DNA from: Bolinopsis microptera
Taxonomy: Eukaryota > Ctenophora > Tentaculata > Lobata > Bolinopsidae
DNA length: 64,000 nucleotides
Direction: 5' to 3'
Assembly: GCF_026151205.1 (NCBI RefSeq)
Contig: NC_087082.1
Span: 15,595,365-15,659,364 of the forward strand
Each line of letters opens with the position of its first letter. Position 1 is the stretch's first letter. The translations under genes and the position numbers were made by a program. The notes under the pieces are model-generated. The model had not been told where the DNA came from and made no database searches. It saw nothing but the letters and a program-made list of their open reading frames with translations. Shown piece by piece: positions 1-11,198 of the stretch.

Positions 1-23
1 GTTAATAACAAGTAGCTAAACCT

Positions 24-496
24 TTGTGGCAAGTTTTGTGTGATTGCGAGCTTCGCTGAGCTTATTTGACCAATTTAGCCCCTGAGCGAGCTAGCTTGAA
101 TTTCTCACCCAGAACTGTTTACATTGGTTAAAAGAAACCACCAAAAAAAATCCTGGGTAAAATAATCAAAAAACCAGCGATTTATTCACGTTTTATCAAT
201 TCTATTCACCACGATCCATCGCACATTCCATTCTCTCTATATTTTAACTGATAAGGACTATCACAGATGATCCTTCCTGATTGTTTATATCGTTCTTCTC
301 ACATGGAATGTGCGATGAATAGAATTGGTAAAACATAAATAAATCGGTGGTTTTTTAATTTTTTTACCCAGGATTTTTTTGGTGGTTCTTATTAACCAAT
401 GTAAACATTTCTGGGTGAGAAATTAAAGCTAGCACGCTCAGGAGCTAACTTTGTCAGACAAGCTCAGACTCACACAAAACTTGGCACGAAGTTGTG
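24..496. mobile_element. Palindromic MITE-like element with arms of about 220 bp
   Basis: The two halves are imperfect reverse complements. The left arm reads CAAGTTTTGTGTGA then TTTCTCACCCAGAA, TTTACATTGGTTAA, CCACCAAAAAAA and CGCACATTCCAT. The right arm has the complement of each block in reverse order. A central spacer of roughly 60-70 bp lies near 235-300. No coding capacity is visible. This is the structure of a foldback or MITE-type non-autonomous DNA transposon. I saw no clear target-site duplication, so the ends are approximate. Confidence 0.75.
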
Positions 497-628
497 TCTA
501 ATTATGATTGACATTCTCTAAAAATTTGAAGCAAAATGTTAATCAGAACGTAAGTTATGGCGCTTTTCCATTCTGAAATAAAATGATTATTAAGATCTCA
601 GCGAGCTGTAACAATTTTAAGAGATAAG

Positions 629-658
629 GATGGGTAGTGTTTTATGGCCCACCCTGTA
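629..658. mobile_element. Solo mariner-type terminal repeat fragment
   Basis: The stretch ending in GGCCCACCCTGTA matches the right ends of the two mariner-type elements at 17446-18187 and 34855-36446 (GGGTA..tatgGGCCCACCCTGTA pattern). No matching left end was found nearby, so this looks like a single terminal relic. Confidence 0.45.
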
Positions 659-899
659 ACAGCTTCAGTTTGAGGGTGCTGTGTGCTGATTGCTGGTGGT
701 AGTTGGATAGAGCAGAGGTTCCCTTGAGGCTGCTGAAAATCTATAATTAGATGATGCGGGTGTTAGCTGGGTAGAGCTGGAAGAAGTGGAAGGTAGATCT
801 AAGAGCTGATTTTGCTCGCACTTAACGTTCTCCTCCCCTTCAATCCTCCAGAAACTCTCCGCAAGCTCCTTGCTGTAACGTCACTGTAGACTGCAGCTC

Positions 900-1260
900 T
901 TTTATCGTTGTTTTGAGATAACAAAACCAAATCCTGGGGCTACAAGAGACGTGGTAGCCTGTGAGCGTGTAGACAACTCGTCTACGGTTGTTTTTAGTGT
1001 CCAATCCAAAATCAAATCCTGGGGTTACACGAGACGTGGGAGCCTGTGAGCGTGTTAGTTTCCTGTGGAAGGTGTTATGTGCCAGTGGGTAGAGCGATTA
1101 TGTTGCGGTTCTAAGGTTAGTAGAGGCTATTAGAGCTTTTCCTTTGTTGTAGAGATGACTAGTCCATTCCTTAACATAGGTTAGAAGCAGACGTGATAGC
1201 ATGTGAGCGTGTTAGAGTCCTGACGTTACACGAGACGTGGTAACCTGTAAGCGTGTAAAC
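900..1260. repeat. Diverged tandem repeat with GAGACGTGG and GTGAGCGTGT motifs
   Basis: The phrase TCCTGGGG.TACA.GAGACGTGG followed by AGCCTGTGAGCGTGT occurs near 932 and 1016, with weaker copies near 1190 and 1222. Copies are diverged and irregularly spaced. No gene is visible here. The remainder of 1261-2575 shows no convincing coding sequence, only an imperfect hairpin near 2307-2400 (GGGGTATTATGGGG pairing with CCCCATAATACCCC). Confidence 0.5.
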
Positions 1261-2575
1261 TGTAAACCGCTCCTCTATCGTTGTTTTTAGCGTGTATATC
1301 GATCCGCTATGAAACAATAGTTTTAAAGGTAAAAGCGATCGATTAAATCAACCAGGACGCCAGATAGACCCACTAAAATGAGCGTTAAATATTCAGCGTG
1401 GTTGTAAGAAGTAAGAACCGTATACGAGTCACCAAATTGTTCAAAATTATCTGGTGTTCTAGGCTAATCCAAGAACTCGTGAGGCCAGGAAATGTGTGAA
1501 ACAAAAGGTTTGAAGGCAAGGAATATTGCTGACTGTCCTCTCTACGGTTTCTATTCTTTTAAGAGCCCCAGAGGATTAGCATAACAATGTCATATCCTCT
1601 CCTACCCTAGCAGCGAGATTACTCGCGTTGCAATATTGAAAACGCCAACTTGGAGCTGTTGCTTTGACAAAAACTGGCTTTTCTAGATGGCAAAATTTGC
1701 AAGCTTTTGGTCTATTAACTGCCTTATGCCTGAGCTGAGGACGGTGAAACTAGGCTTTACCCCACTCAGCCACTCGGTATGATCATTTTACTGCCCAATT
1801 TAAGCTCTTAACTCTAATGACTAATGACTGAGAACTATGTCATTATGCTCTACCTAACTCAATGTGATCATTTAAAAAATTTTAATGTCCAAGTTGAGCA
1901 TTTAGCTTTCCAAAAGCCGAGATATTCTCTTGTATTAGAAAGTGCTGTAGTTGCTATTATCACCAGAGCGCAAAATTTCTACCCAAGTCAAATTTGTTTC
2001 CGATCGGTTCCTTGACGTATTCCAAGTCTCAAACCCGACCTCGGGGCCAAAATGTTTTAGACGGGAATGTTACCAGATCCATGAGTATAAAGAGGAATAT
2101 AATAATTTAATAACTTTAAGTCATAAGCATGAGCAGAGCAACAGTTCAGAAATTTGGCTGTTGAGTCTAAAAAATATGCTTTTTTTCTGGTTTAATTTAT
2201 AATCTAGGCAGACTACAATTTCAACTAAAACATGCACTGAACAATGGACTGAAACTGGTTTGTGAAAACATAAACTGTTGACCACAATGAATATTTACAA
2301 TAATTTTGGGGTATTATGGGGGATTTTATTATGGGAGACTTTATCGTGGGAGATTTCCAAAATCCATTAAGGGATTCCCCATAATACCCCAAAATACCCC
2401 TTGGCTTCCCCCCTTAATCATTTCAATACTCCAATTGACGTAGTATTTCTGTTCCGTGACACTTACATAGCTGTATTTAAATCATTTGCTACAAAATAGT
2501 GTCGAAAATATTTCGGTTTTCAGATTCAGTTGAAACATGCAGCTTTTTGGATTTAATTACTTAACAATTTTAGAG

Positions 2576-5500
2576 ATGACAAGAAACCATATATTTGGTG
2601 TATTTCTACTGCTGATGAGCGTTGTATCAACATCTAGTATGCCACCATCACGTAAGTCGAATAACAAATCTTCTCTCGTACTGAACCTTTTAAATTACTT
2701 AACACAGAAATAAAAATCTAGGATAAGGCAGTAACACACCCACAAATTATACTGTTTTCAAGCTCTGACATTACTGATCGTATCTTATCGTCCAATAACT
2801 GTGGAGTAACCATTCTTAGTCACAGTGGTGGCAAGCACGACTGTCGGCCATTAAACCCTCTTTACTATTTCTTTCCTTTTGTTTGGAAAAAAGCAAACAC
2901 TGGCGACGGTCCACTCTACCCAATTTTGGTTTTTAATTAAAAAAGTAAAACTAGTACATTTGCATTCACCTTTACCAGTTGCAGTATTTACACTGCAGTG
3001 CATATTTATAATTACACATCACTACGGCTTTTTTTAAATAAAGAATGTATTGATGATACTAATAATTAAGACAAAAACTGCTTGATATACTGACGAGTCT
3101 GACATGCTTTTCTTTCAGAGACAACCGATAAAGAAGTCATCGGCGAAATATCCCCGAATGCAAACGATGCACAGTCTGTAGCCATCTGTCCGACAGGTTA
3201 CGTTGTAACGCACTGTGAAGCCCAATCCGGTAAAGTACATGATGAATGTGACGGGGTATTTGTGAAGCCTGATGACGGTAGAGTGTGTGTTGCAGTTAAT
3301 GGCGGAGGTTCTGGTGCGGTCGCTAGAGCGTTGTGTTCAAAGTTTGAACAGGTTGCCGACCCCTGCAACGGTCCAAACCTCCCCAAATACCGGAACCTCC
3401 ACTCCAGAGGACACAGTCCAAGTCTTCAGTGTCCCGCTGGTTACGAACAGATTCTGTGCAATGCACATAGCCCATGGACCGGACGGTTAAATGGTAAGAA
3501 TGTTGATGATAAGGGAGTGATTCCAAACAACAAAGATTGTGCTCTTCCGGATTGTGCAGCTAACTGGTGTGAGGTCACTTCCGTCTGTCAGCTCATCGAG
3601 GATTCAGAAGCGTACGCTTCAGCAGTGTGTAGTACCTGTGATGGATACCACTGTGGAGAGGGTGAGGAGTGTGTCATGATGGACATGTCTCCGAAATGTG
3701 TGGAGAAGCAAACTGGTTGTGATGATAATGACAGGTGGGTGATACGTTCCCTTCCAACACCGATATAAAACTACCTCCTGAGTGTATATATATAATATGT
3801 AAATAGGTTTTAAACTACAAGTGTTGAACATCCTCTCCAGAGTGAAGACTGCTCTAAAAATGCCTCTCTTATATCAGGTGTGGAGATAACGGTGTGTGTG
3901 TACCGATTGGTAATGATGATTACGAGTGCAAATGCGGGAAGGGCTACTTTTTCAGCCCCAGCTCTTGTATCCTTGTCCGTAAGTCTGTTTATGTAATTCA
4001 GTGGTTTCATGATAGTTCACCTGACGATGTCACGAACGTTAAAACGTATGTTACATACGTTTTAACGTTCGTGACGACATACGGTATGTACTATGTAGTC
4101 CATTTTGATTTATAAATCAACTACTACTTAAAGTACTTACTATCATACTTTAGACCGTTACACAGTTACCAAATTATAGTTCAATATTATAATAATTCTA
4201 ATTACTAATTACTATTGTAACGCCAATCAAATGAGGTTAAAATATTAAAACATATTTCTAACGGAACTAATCTATATTTTAGAGATGAGAGCTCACAGTG
4301 CTGAAGTAAAATCCGGTACAGACACCACTATCTCCTGTGTGATAACAGGAATTACAAGTCCAATAACTGTGGAATGGCTGGAATCAGGTAAAATTATTTC
4401 AGCTGACCCTAACTACACTCCAAACCCTGGAACAATAGAAAACAACAGTCAGACGGCTACGCTAGAAGTAAAGGGAGCTGATGTTATCGAAGATAAAACT
4501 TTCATTTGTCGAGTTCTCTTCCCTGGATCTTCACACTACGACAATAGAAATGTCCAACTCAATATTTACGGTGGGTTTTCAAGCTGGTACAATAGTCGAG
4601 GTTTTTGAATTATTTTATCATCTTTTATTTATCATCACGCTATATGATAATAAATCGTGAATCAACTCCATCAAGGATCCATCATTAATCGTTAACCTTA
4701 CAGCTAGTTTACTTGAATGATAATTTTACAGGCAAAAACATTTTCTAATTAATTGTTTCTTCTTGTAATTCAGATGTTGCGGTAAACGTCGCTGAAGTAA
4801 AATCCGGTACAGACGCAACTATTCCCTGTGTGATAAAAGGTATAACAAGCTTAGTAAAAGTGGAATGGGTGGGGGCTCATGGAGAAGATAACAGCTACAC
4901 TCCAAAATCTGGGACATTAGATGGCGACAGTCAGACAGCTACCCTTGAGGTTACGGGAGCTGCTGTTACAGAAGATAAAACTTTCACTTGCAGAGTCACA
5001 TCTGGACAGTTTCCCGATTCTCCATATTCTGACACAGAAGTGCTGATGACTGTTTACGGTAAGGGTCAAGTCCAAATTAGGTGAAAATTTGATGCGTTCT
5101 CTTACAATTTAGTTGGATTTTTTAGTTTTAATAATATTCTCTGCAGACTATCGAATCATGAGCCAGAATGTAAACATAGCAGTCAAAACATCATTTGCAG
5201 ATGTAACTTAAATCTCTAGCTAACTGTTTCAATTTCAGCATGTCAAAAGGACCAGTACCCTCAATTTTATTTTGAAACCTCTGGTCACACTATGAAAGAA
5301 GGAGAAATTGTGACGGTCACCTGTGCTACTGGTTACATCCCATCTTCTGACACAACTACTAGTACTACTGCAACTTGTGGTGCGAGCGGTGATATGGAAT
5401 TCAACGAAAAGTCGTTTGAATGTTTTGATGAAAATAGTGAGTTATCAACAAACAAAAAACACAATTAAAACAGCTGATTAGCAAATTTTTGTCACAATCT

Positions 5501-6882
5501 CAACAACTATTTGATTAATTTCCACTTCTTCAGTTGCACTAGTCAAGTAGAAAATCCTTATCGTGATAACAAAACCACCCGATAAATAGAAATGACGAAC
5601 AGTTCTAGTAAATCAATATGTGTCCCTTCAGGTTGCAAAGTAAGAGAACATTTGCCACAAGACTTGGAGTTTAATGAAACTAAAGGTAAGAATAGAACTT
5701 CGAAAAAGATTATGTCGGTCGAATTTTCTTCTTTGATGAAAATACACAATAAATACAAATAAAACAATCACTGCTGTTCAAAACAAATTAAATTACCCTA
5801 GATGTGTGGTCTGACGGAGAAACTGGTGCAATCAGTTACAAGTGTAAAACCGGTTTTATAAAGACAGAAGCAGCAAGATGTACCGAATGGAAGGTATGTC
5901 ACCTCTTGTATCTTGATTTTACTTAAACTCTTTAAGATCAGAGCAATCATGATCATCATGTCAATAAATCAATGCACTCTGCAGAGGATCGAAATTGCGT
6001 AACTTTAATATCCGCTGTTTTTACTTAAATATTTTAAACATTTTAATGAATAATTGACTGATACCCCCTTAAATTCCTCATTAGTGCGAAGGTGGAAATG
6101 TTAAGTGTACAGAACCGGAAAACGAACATAACAAACTCATAACAGGGATCGAATTCTGTAAGATCTGTCCACCAAAGACATATCATGACTTAAACAACAA
6201 TATTTGCGATAAGTGTCCAAAGGGCCACAAGTCTGGTTACGGGTTTGAAAAGTGCTTCAGTAAGTATTTCTAATTTATCTATCCTTTACTAAGGTAAAGC
6301 ATATAAGTAAAAAGTGGATTGATTTTTCCACCTATTATAATATCAGACGGTCATTCTACCCCAAAATACTGGTCACCATGTTTGTATCTAGGAGACTATA
6401 AAATATGTGCCAGTTATTTAAGGGTATAAAGACTAAATAAATAATTCTTTATCAGTTTAATAAATTATCTGGAAATCGGTGGGACGATTACCAGTATGAG
6501 TTCAACTAACCAGCTGACAGAAGCAGTGAAGAAATAATATCTTCCCTCCACTGCTTGTGGCAGTAGTGTCAGGTACTGTGAAGATGTTTAGTAGCAGCAC
6601 TAAAAGTTGAAGATGGTATAAAAGCTGTTGGAAAACGTGGCAACAGGAATCACTTCATTAACATAAAAAAGGTTCAATATTAATAACTAAATATAGAAAA
6701 TGATACTGATTTAACATATGATCACTATTCCTCTCGGAAAACTCATGGTATAACGATCGTACAAATTTTTAGATATAAAGAATCGGGAAGGTGGAGGAAC
6801 TCAAGATCAGATGAGACTGGGACCGAATAAAGAAAAGCTGATGAACATTTTCGATGATCAGACCTTTTTAGTAGGACTCTAG
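2576..6882 (+). CDS. Gene A: secreted multidomain protein (PCSK9-CRD-like, EGF, 2 Ig, 2 CCP, GCC2/GCC3)
   Basis: Exons I assign: 2576-2651, 3119-3734, 3878-3978, 4283-4570, 4774-5058, 5239-5436, 5632-5685, 5802-5893, 6085-6259 and, tentatively, 6773-6882. All have GT-AG borders, phases agree, and they give about 664 residues. Exon 1 is a signal peptide (FGVFLLLMSVVS core). Exon 2 has two Cys-rich modules (CPTGYVVTHC ... ALC; CPAGYEQILC) resembling the C-terminal modules of PCSK9. Then follow an EGF (CGDNGVC ... CKCGKGYF), two Ig domains in single exons, a CCP in one exon, a second CCP split over three exons, and a GCC2/GCC3 module (CKICPPKTYHD ... CPKGHKSGYGFEKC). No membrane segment is seen, so it is probably secreted. 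An acceptor-like AG lies 2 nt before the ATG. The last exon rests only on phase and an open frame. Function is unknown; the architecture suggests extracellular recognition. Confidence 0.8.
4029..4075. repeat. Perfect 22-bp-arm hairpin in gene A intron 3
   Basis: GTCACGAACGTTAAAACGTATG is followed by TTA and then its exact reverse complement, centred on 4052. A 47-bp near-perfect palindrome just after an exon is likely to be a small transposon remnant or a secondary-structure element. Nothing else supports a function. Confidence 0.85.
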
Positions 6883-7530
6883 CGCATTTGAATGTATATT
6901 GTTCAAAACGTAAACTAATATGTAGTCTTATTTTACTTTTCATATTTGAGAATAGTCTTAAATTATTAATATCGTGGAAATGTTAACATTAACTATGCAT
7001 CACAAAAACTAGAATATTGAATGTGTAAAGCATTCTAGTATGAATGTGTGGTCTATAATCATTATCTTGATGTCACTAAGTTACTATAATAGCTATTAGC
7101 TCACTAACAGCTAGTACAGTTATGATCAATGATGTCTTATCAGAATATTTATAGTCATTCTCATGAAAAATATTTAAATAAAGAGAAGATACTTATCACT
7201 TTTCTTTTTAAGTTTTCATGATTCAGCAACTATACCTATTTTTCCACTATGCATTCATTTGGATTGGAATCTGATAGAAAACTCTCAACGTGTTGCACTC
7301 GGACATGAGCAGTGGCACTCTCATTTCTGTTTTTCAGTAGAGTCCTTCAAACGAAACCTCGACTTGAATCGACTACTTAACTTATATGTTGTCACGAATA
7401 TTTATAATCGCCTCTCCATTTGTTCTGGGCAGTTTCTTTGTAGTTTTTAAAGACATGATAATATAACTTATCAACTTACTTCTCCAATGTTTTGAATATT
7501 CGGTTGAAGAGATGAGCAGAGAGCAGTTCT

Positions 7531-8427
7531 ATAATCTCCATTATAATTCATACTCAGTATTTATTTGTAGAAGCATACATCAGGACCGCTTAACTCTATA
7601 CTGACATTTATAGAACAACAACATTATACAAGGGTTTTACATCAATGCCTCCTTATCTTGCGTGAGGCTCTCCCCTAATAGTAATACTAGAACATTTGTC
7701 TAGCTAAAGCTTTAATGGTACTGAAAGCTAGCGCAATTCAATATAGAGTTGAGCAAATCCACGCCATCACCATTAGTCCTTCCATTTACGAGAATAGTCA
7801 GTGCAAACGGCTGAACCTTTGGTACACTGTTACTAGTGTCTGGCTGGTCGTGGGGTGAGCGTCGTTGACGTTCAGCTAAGGATCCTGAGTGGTCTATGCA
7901 GCCCCCCGGTCTATTCAGCCGAGTACTCGAGAAATCGGGAGTGAGGGTTAAATGAGGAGCTGCACATTGCAGCAAAGTCTCGGGCGAAGAAAGTATGGTA
8001 CACACTACCTTAAACGTCACCGGCCAAAATAAATCCTTCAGCTTCCTGTAATTGGCTGGTTGCACTTGTGTAACAATGTGGCTGTTAGAATACTCCGAAG
8101 TAAAATAAGTGTCTTGATAAAAATAATCTCCATTATAATTCATACTCAGTATGATTTGTGTGTAGAAGCATACATCTGGACCGTTTAACTCTATACTGAA
8201 GTTTATAGAACAACAACATTATACAAGGGTTTTACCTCAATGCCTCCTTATCTTGCGTGAGGCTCTCCCCTAATAGTAATAATTGAACATTTGTCTAGCT
8301 AAAGCTTTAATGGTACTGAAAGCTAGCGCGATTCAATATAGAGTTGAGCAAATCCACGCCATCACCATTAGTCCTTCTATTTACGAGAATAGTCAGTGCA
8401 AACGGCTGAACCTTTGGTACACTGTTA
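7531..8427. repeat. Two direct copies of a ~300-bp intergenic repeat
   Basis: Copy 1 (7531-7832) and copy 2 (8123-8427) both run from ATAATCTCCATTATAATTC to CCTTTGGTACACTGTTA and are very similar throughout. They are separated by about 290 bp of unrelated sequence. The region 6883-9773 between genes A and B has no credible gene. Parts of 7259-7750 are also related, with more divergence, to 13920-14760 downstream of gene B (shared ATAGAAAACTCTCA and GAGTTGAGC landmarks). Confidence 0.75.
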
Positions 8428-8878
8428 TATTACTCACCAGTTAAATCAAGGCGAAGAGTGACTTTTATAGTCTCCGGGAATCTTTCTCACAATTTAGTAA
8501 TTCATGGACCTGTAATAGTGTTTTAGTTTTGCACTCAGCAGCTTTAACCCTAACTTGGTGAGCACGTTATGACTTATCATGCCACTCACAGCTTTTGTGA
8601 AGTTAAACCCACCCTTTTAAGAGTGTTCAGAATTGGTAGACGTGTTAGAATTTGGATCTCTTCCTCGAACTGACAGATTGAACGACAGTCAAATAGCTTT
8701 ATCTGCACAAACTTGTTTATTTGTCCTTAAATTTTGAACATAATCACTAATAACAATGTGCTATTTGCCGTGGTCATGATCATGTCTAGGAGCAACTTGC
8801 AATATCCAGCATGGTCGTTGGTCATCAATATCTCTAACGCTCCTTAACTATTGATTAACAGTTCATTTTAATATTTAA

Positions 8879-9713
8879 GGGGGCCGGGGGGCCCCCTTAA
8901 ATTATCTCAAAATTGATTTTATAATTGTTTCTGATAGAGGGGAGTAATATCTATCAGCTGCTTTTGGTCCCATGGAAAAATATTGTTCCTAGCCGAAATT
9001 ATCGCTGGTCAAAGGTCAGCGCTCATGTGTAATTGTATTGTGCGAGCGATTTTCAATCGCACGTCCTGAAAATCGAGTCTAAAAGTCCATCTTCTCCTAC
9101 ATTTTTTGAGCAATCACCTTGAAACTTTCAGGACATGTTCTAGGGATCATTTAGAAGAGAAGCGTTGAGCCGAATTTTGAGATAGACCTTAGAACATTTT
9201 TATTCGATTTTGAAAATCTTGGACCTGGAAAAATCGTCAAAAAATTAGGTCCAAGATTTTCAAAATCAAATTAAAGTTTCCTGAGGCCTATCTCTCTGAT
9301 ATCACTCCCCTCTAGATCAGAAACAACCATAAAATCAATTGATTTTAGAGGTCCAAGATTTTAAAAATCGAATTAAAAATCTTTTAAGGCCTATCTCAAA
9401 ATTCTGGCTCTAGAGTTCTCTTCTAACTGATCCTAAGAAAATATCCTGAAAGTTGGAGGGTGATTGCTCAAATAATGTAGGAGAAGATAGATTTTTAGAC
9501 TCAATTTTCAGAACGTGCGATTGAAAATCGCTCGCACAATACAATTACACATAAGCGCTGACCTTTGACCAGTGACAATTTCGGCTAGGAACAATATTTT
9601 TCCATGGGACCAAAAGCAGCTGATAGATATCACTCCCCTCTATCAGAAACAACTATAAAGTCGACTTCGAGAGAATTTTGATGAAGACCCCCCCCCCCCC
9701 CCCGGCCCCCTTA
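8879..9713. mobile_element. Long palindromic element with G/C-run ends
   Basis: The arms are reverse complements over roughly 350 bp: left GATAGAGGGGAGT, CAGCTGCTTTTGGTCC, CAAAGGTCAGCGCT and GATTTTCAATCGC all recur inverted on the right. The ends are runs of G/C next to TTAA (GGGGGCC at the left; a run of about 16 C followed by GGCCCCCTTAA at the right). An additional inner copy of the CCCCTCTA..TCAGAAACAAC block lies near 9300-9345. No ORF. Likely a non-autonomous foldback transposon. Terminal fragments of the same type appear at 18765-18795 and 43147-43190. Confidence 0.8.
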
Positions 9714-9773
9714 AACTCTCTGTATCTCGTATAATTTTACAGATGATAATCTAACATTTCCATCTTTTTAGAA

Positions 9774-11035
9774 ATGACAGGCAACGTTAAGCTTGGTATA
9801 TTTCTACTGCTGATGATCATTGGATCAGCTTCTGCAACAAGTTAGTTAAGTTAAATCTGTATTATAGTATAAAATCAAAATGCTGACAATTAAAACTTTC
9901 TCTGACTGTATGTCACAGTTGCTAAAGTACTTATTGTCAGCTGAAGAATCAGAGGTGGTCACAGAGAATCTTGGTTGCTGGAAAGATAGAGGAGCTGATT
10001 ATAGAGCTATACAGCCGATTGAAAAGAAACACGATCTACTCAAAGATAATTACGAATCAAGAACTGATGCGTATGAAAAGTGCCTCAAGGCAGCATTGTT
10101 CTTTGGATACAGAGTATTTGCTATACAGGCTGGAGGTTGGTGTGCAAGTGCAACAGATGCAGAAGAAACCTACAAAAAATATGGAGAGTCGAATGCTTGT
10201 CTAGATGATGGTGAAGGTGGAGGCTATGCAAACCAAGTGTACAAGATCACGTATCATGGTGGGTACAACCTTTTCTAGGGATAAAAGTTCAAACACTTAC
10301 CCTTACTCTTACCTTTACCCTTACCCATTAAGTTTCTGAGGAAACAGGCCCTCCTATTGACGGGAAATATAATTACTCGGAAAGAAATGGTCTGATTTGG
10401 TTCAAATTGCACAACATAGTGTCCCGTATTTACACATGACATGTTCATTCTGTCACTATTTTGATAATTTCATTCATATTTAATTTAGTGTTTAACATTT
10501 GACATAAATCCAAAACTGATCATTTTATATCTCCCTAGATACTCAGTATAGTGAGTGGATCCCAGTTCCTGCAGATGCAGACAGGGGCACTTTGATAACC
10601 GAGATAGTGGAGGGTAAAAGGTTCCAGATCAGGACTGACAAGAAGATAGATGCTGATAACGATATCCGATGGATGATGAGGGGAATAGGCTGGTTCACAT
10701 TTACCACAACGGTAATAATTGCCGGTAGGTGTGGTGGGAGCTCTGACTCCCTAAATGAAGAAGCACCTTTCTTCCGACAAGCTGGTGTTCTGACATTCCT
10801 GAAGACGTCAACTCAACTACAAATATGGTTTGATGGTGTTCTGGAGGTCACCTGGGTCTATGAAGACAAAACTCAAAAATGCGCGATGAGGAACACACTA
10901 TCTGGATTAAAGTTCCATGCTAATAATGGAACCAATAAGGACAAGGTTTCAACACACTACAGATATCAAACAGGTTATTATGATATATTTGGTACCCTTA
11001 TCCTAATAATGACATTTATAAACTGGAATCAGTAG
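9774..11035 (+). CDS. Gene B: secreted WSC/apple-like and FAMeT-like two-domain protein
   Basis: Three exons, 9774-9840, 9941-10258 and 10539-11035, all joined in phase 1, give about 293 residues. Exon 1 is a signal peptide nearly identical to that of gene C (MTGNVKLGIFLLL). Exon 2 is one module with the pattern LGCWKD ... YEKCLKAA ... AGGWCASA ... YKKYG ... CLDDGEGG ... NQVYKI, a Cys-rich lectin-type module common in extracellular proteins of early-branching animals and related to WSC/apple-type folds. Exon 3 (LQIWFDG, IIAGRCGG, CAMRNTLSGLKFHA) resembles the beta-sandwich FAMeT/Methyltransf_FA domain, but weakly. The C-terminus is a short hydrophobic stretch (IFGTLILIMTFI), which could be a GPI signal or an anchor. 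An acceptor-like AG lies 2 nt before the ATG. Function not known. Confidence 0.8.
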
Positions 11036-11198
11036 TTACAAACTGTTTATGTATGGGGAGAGGTTAATGGCCAAACACAAATGAAGAAGCTTTTAACTCT
11101 GAACATTACTCAGCTCCTTAGTGGCAACACACCTTAGAAATGTTGTATAATTTTGATAAATCTATAAAGCAAAAATAGGGTAAAAAACTGTACATTAA

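Noticed and set aside
1824-2202. Short plus-strand ORFs
   Set aside because: AT-rich sequence without a domain, splice signals or partner exons; compatible with chance.
7712-8143. Minus-strand ORF of 143 residues
   Set aside because: It overlaps the duplicated intergenic repeat, lacks domains and is low in coding character.
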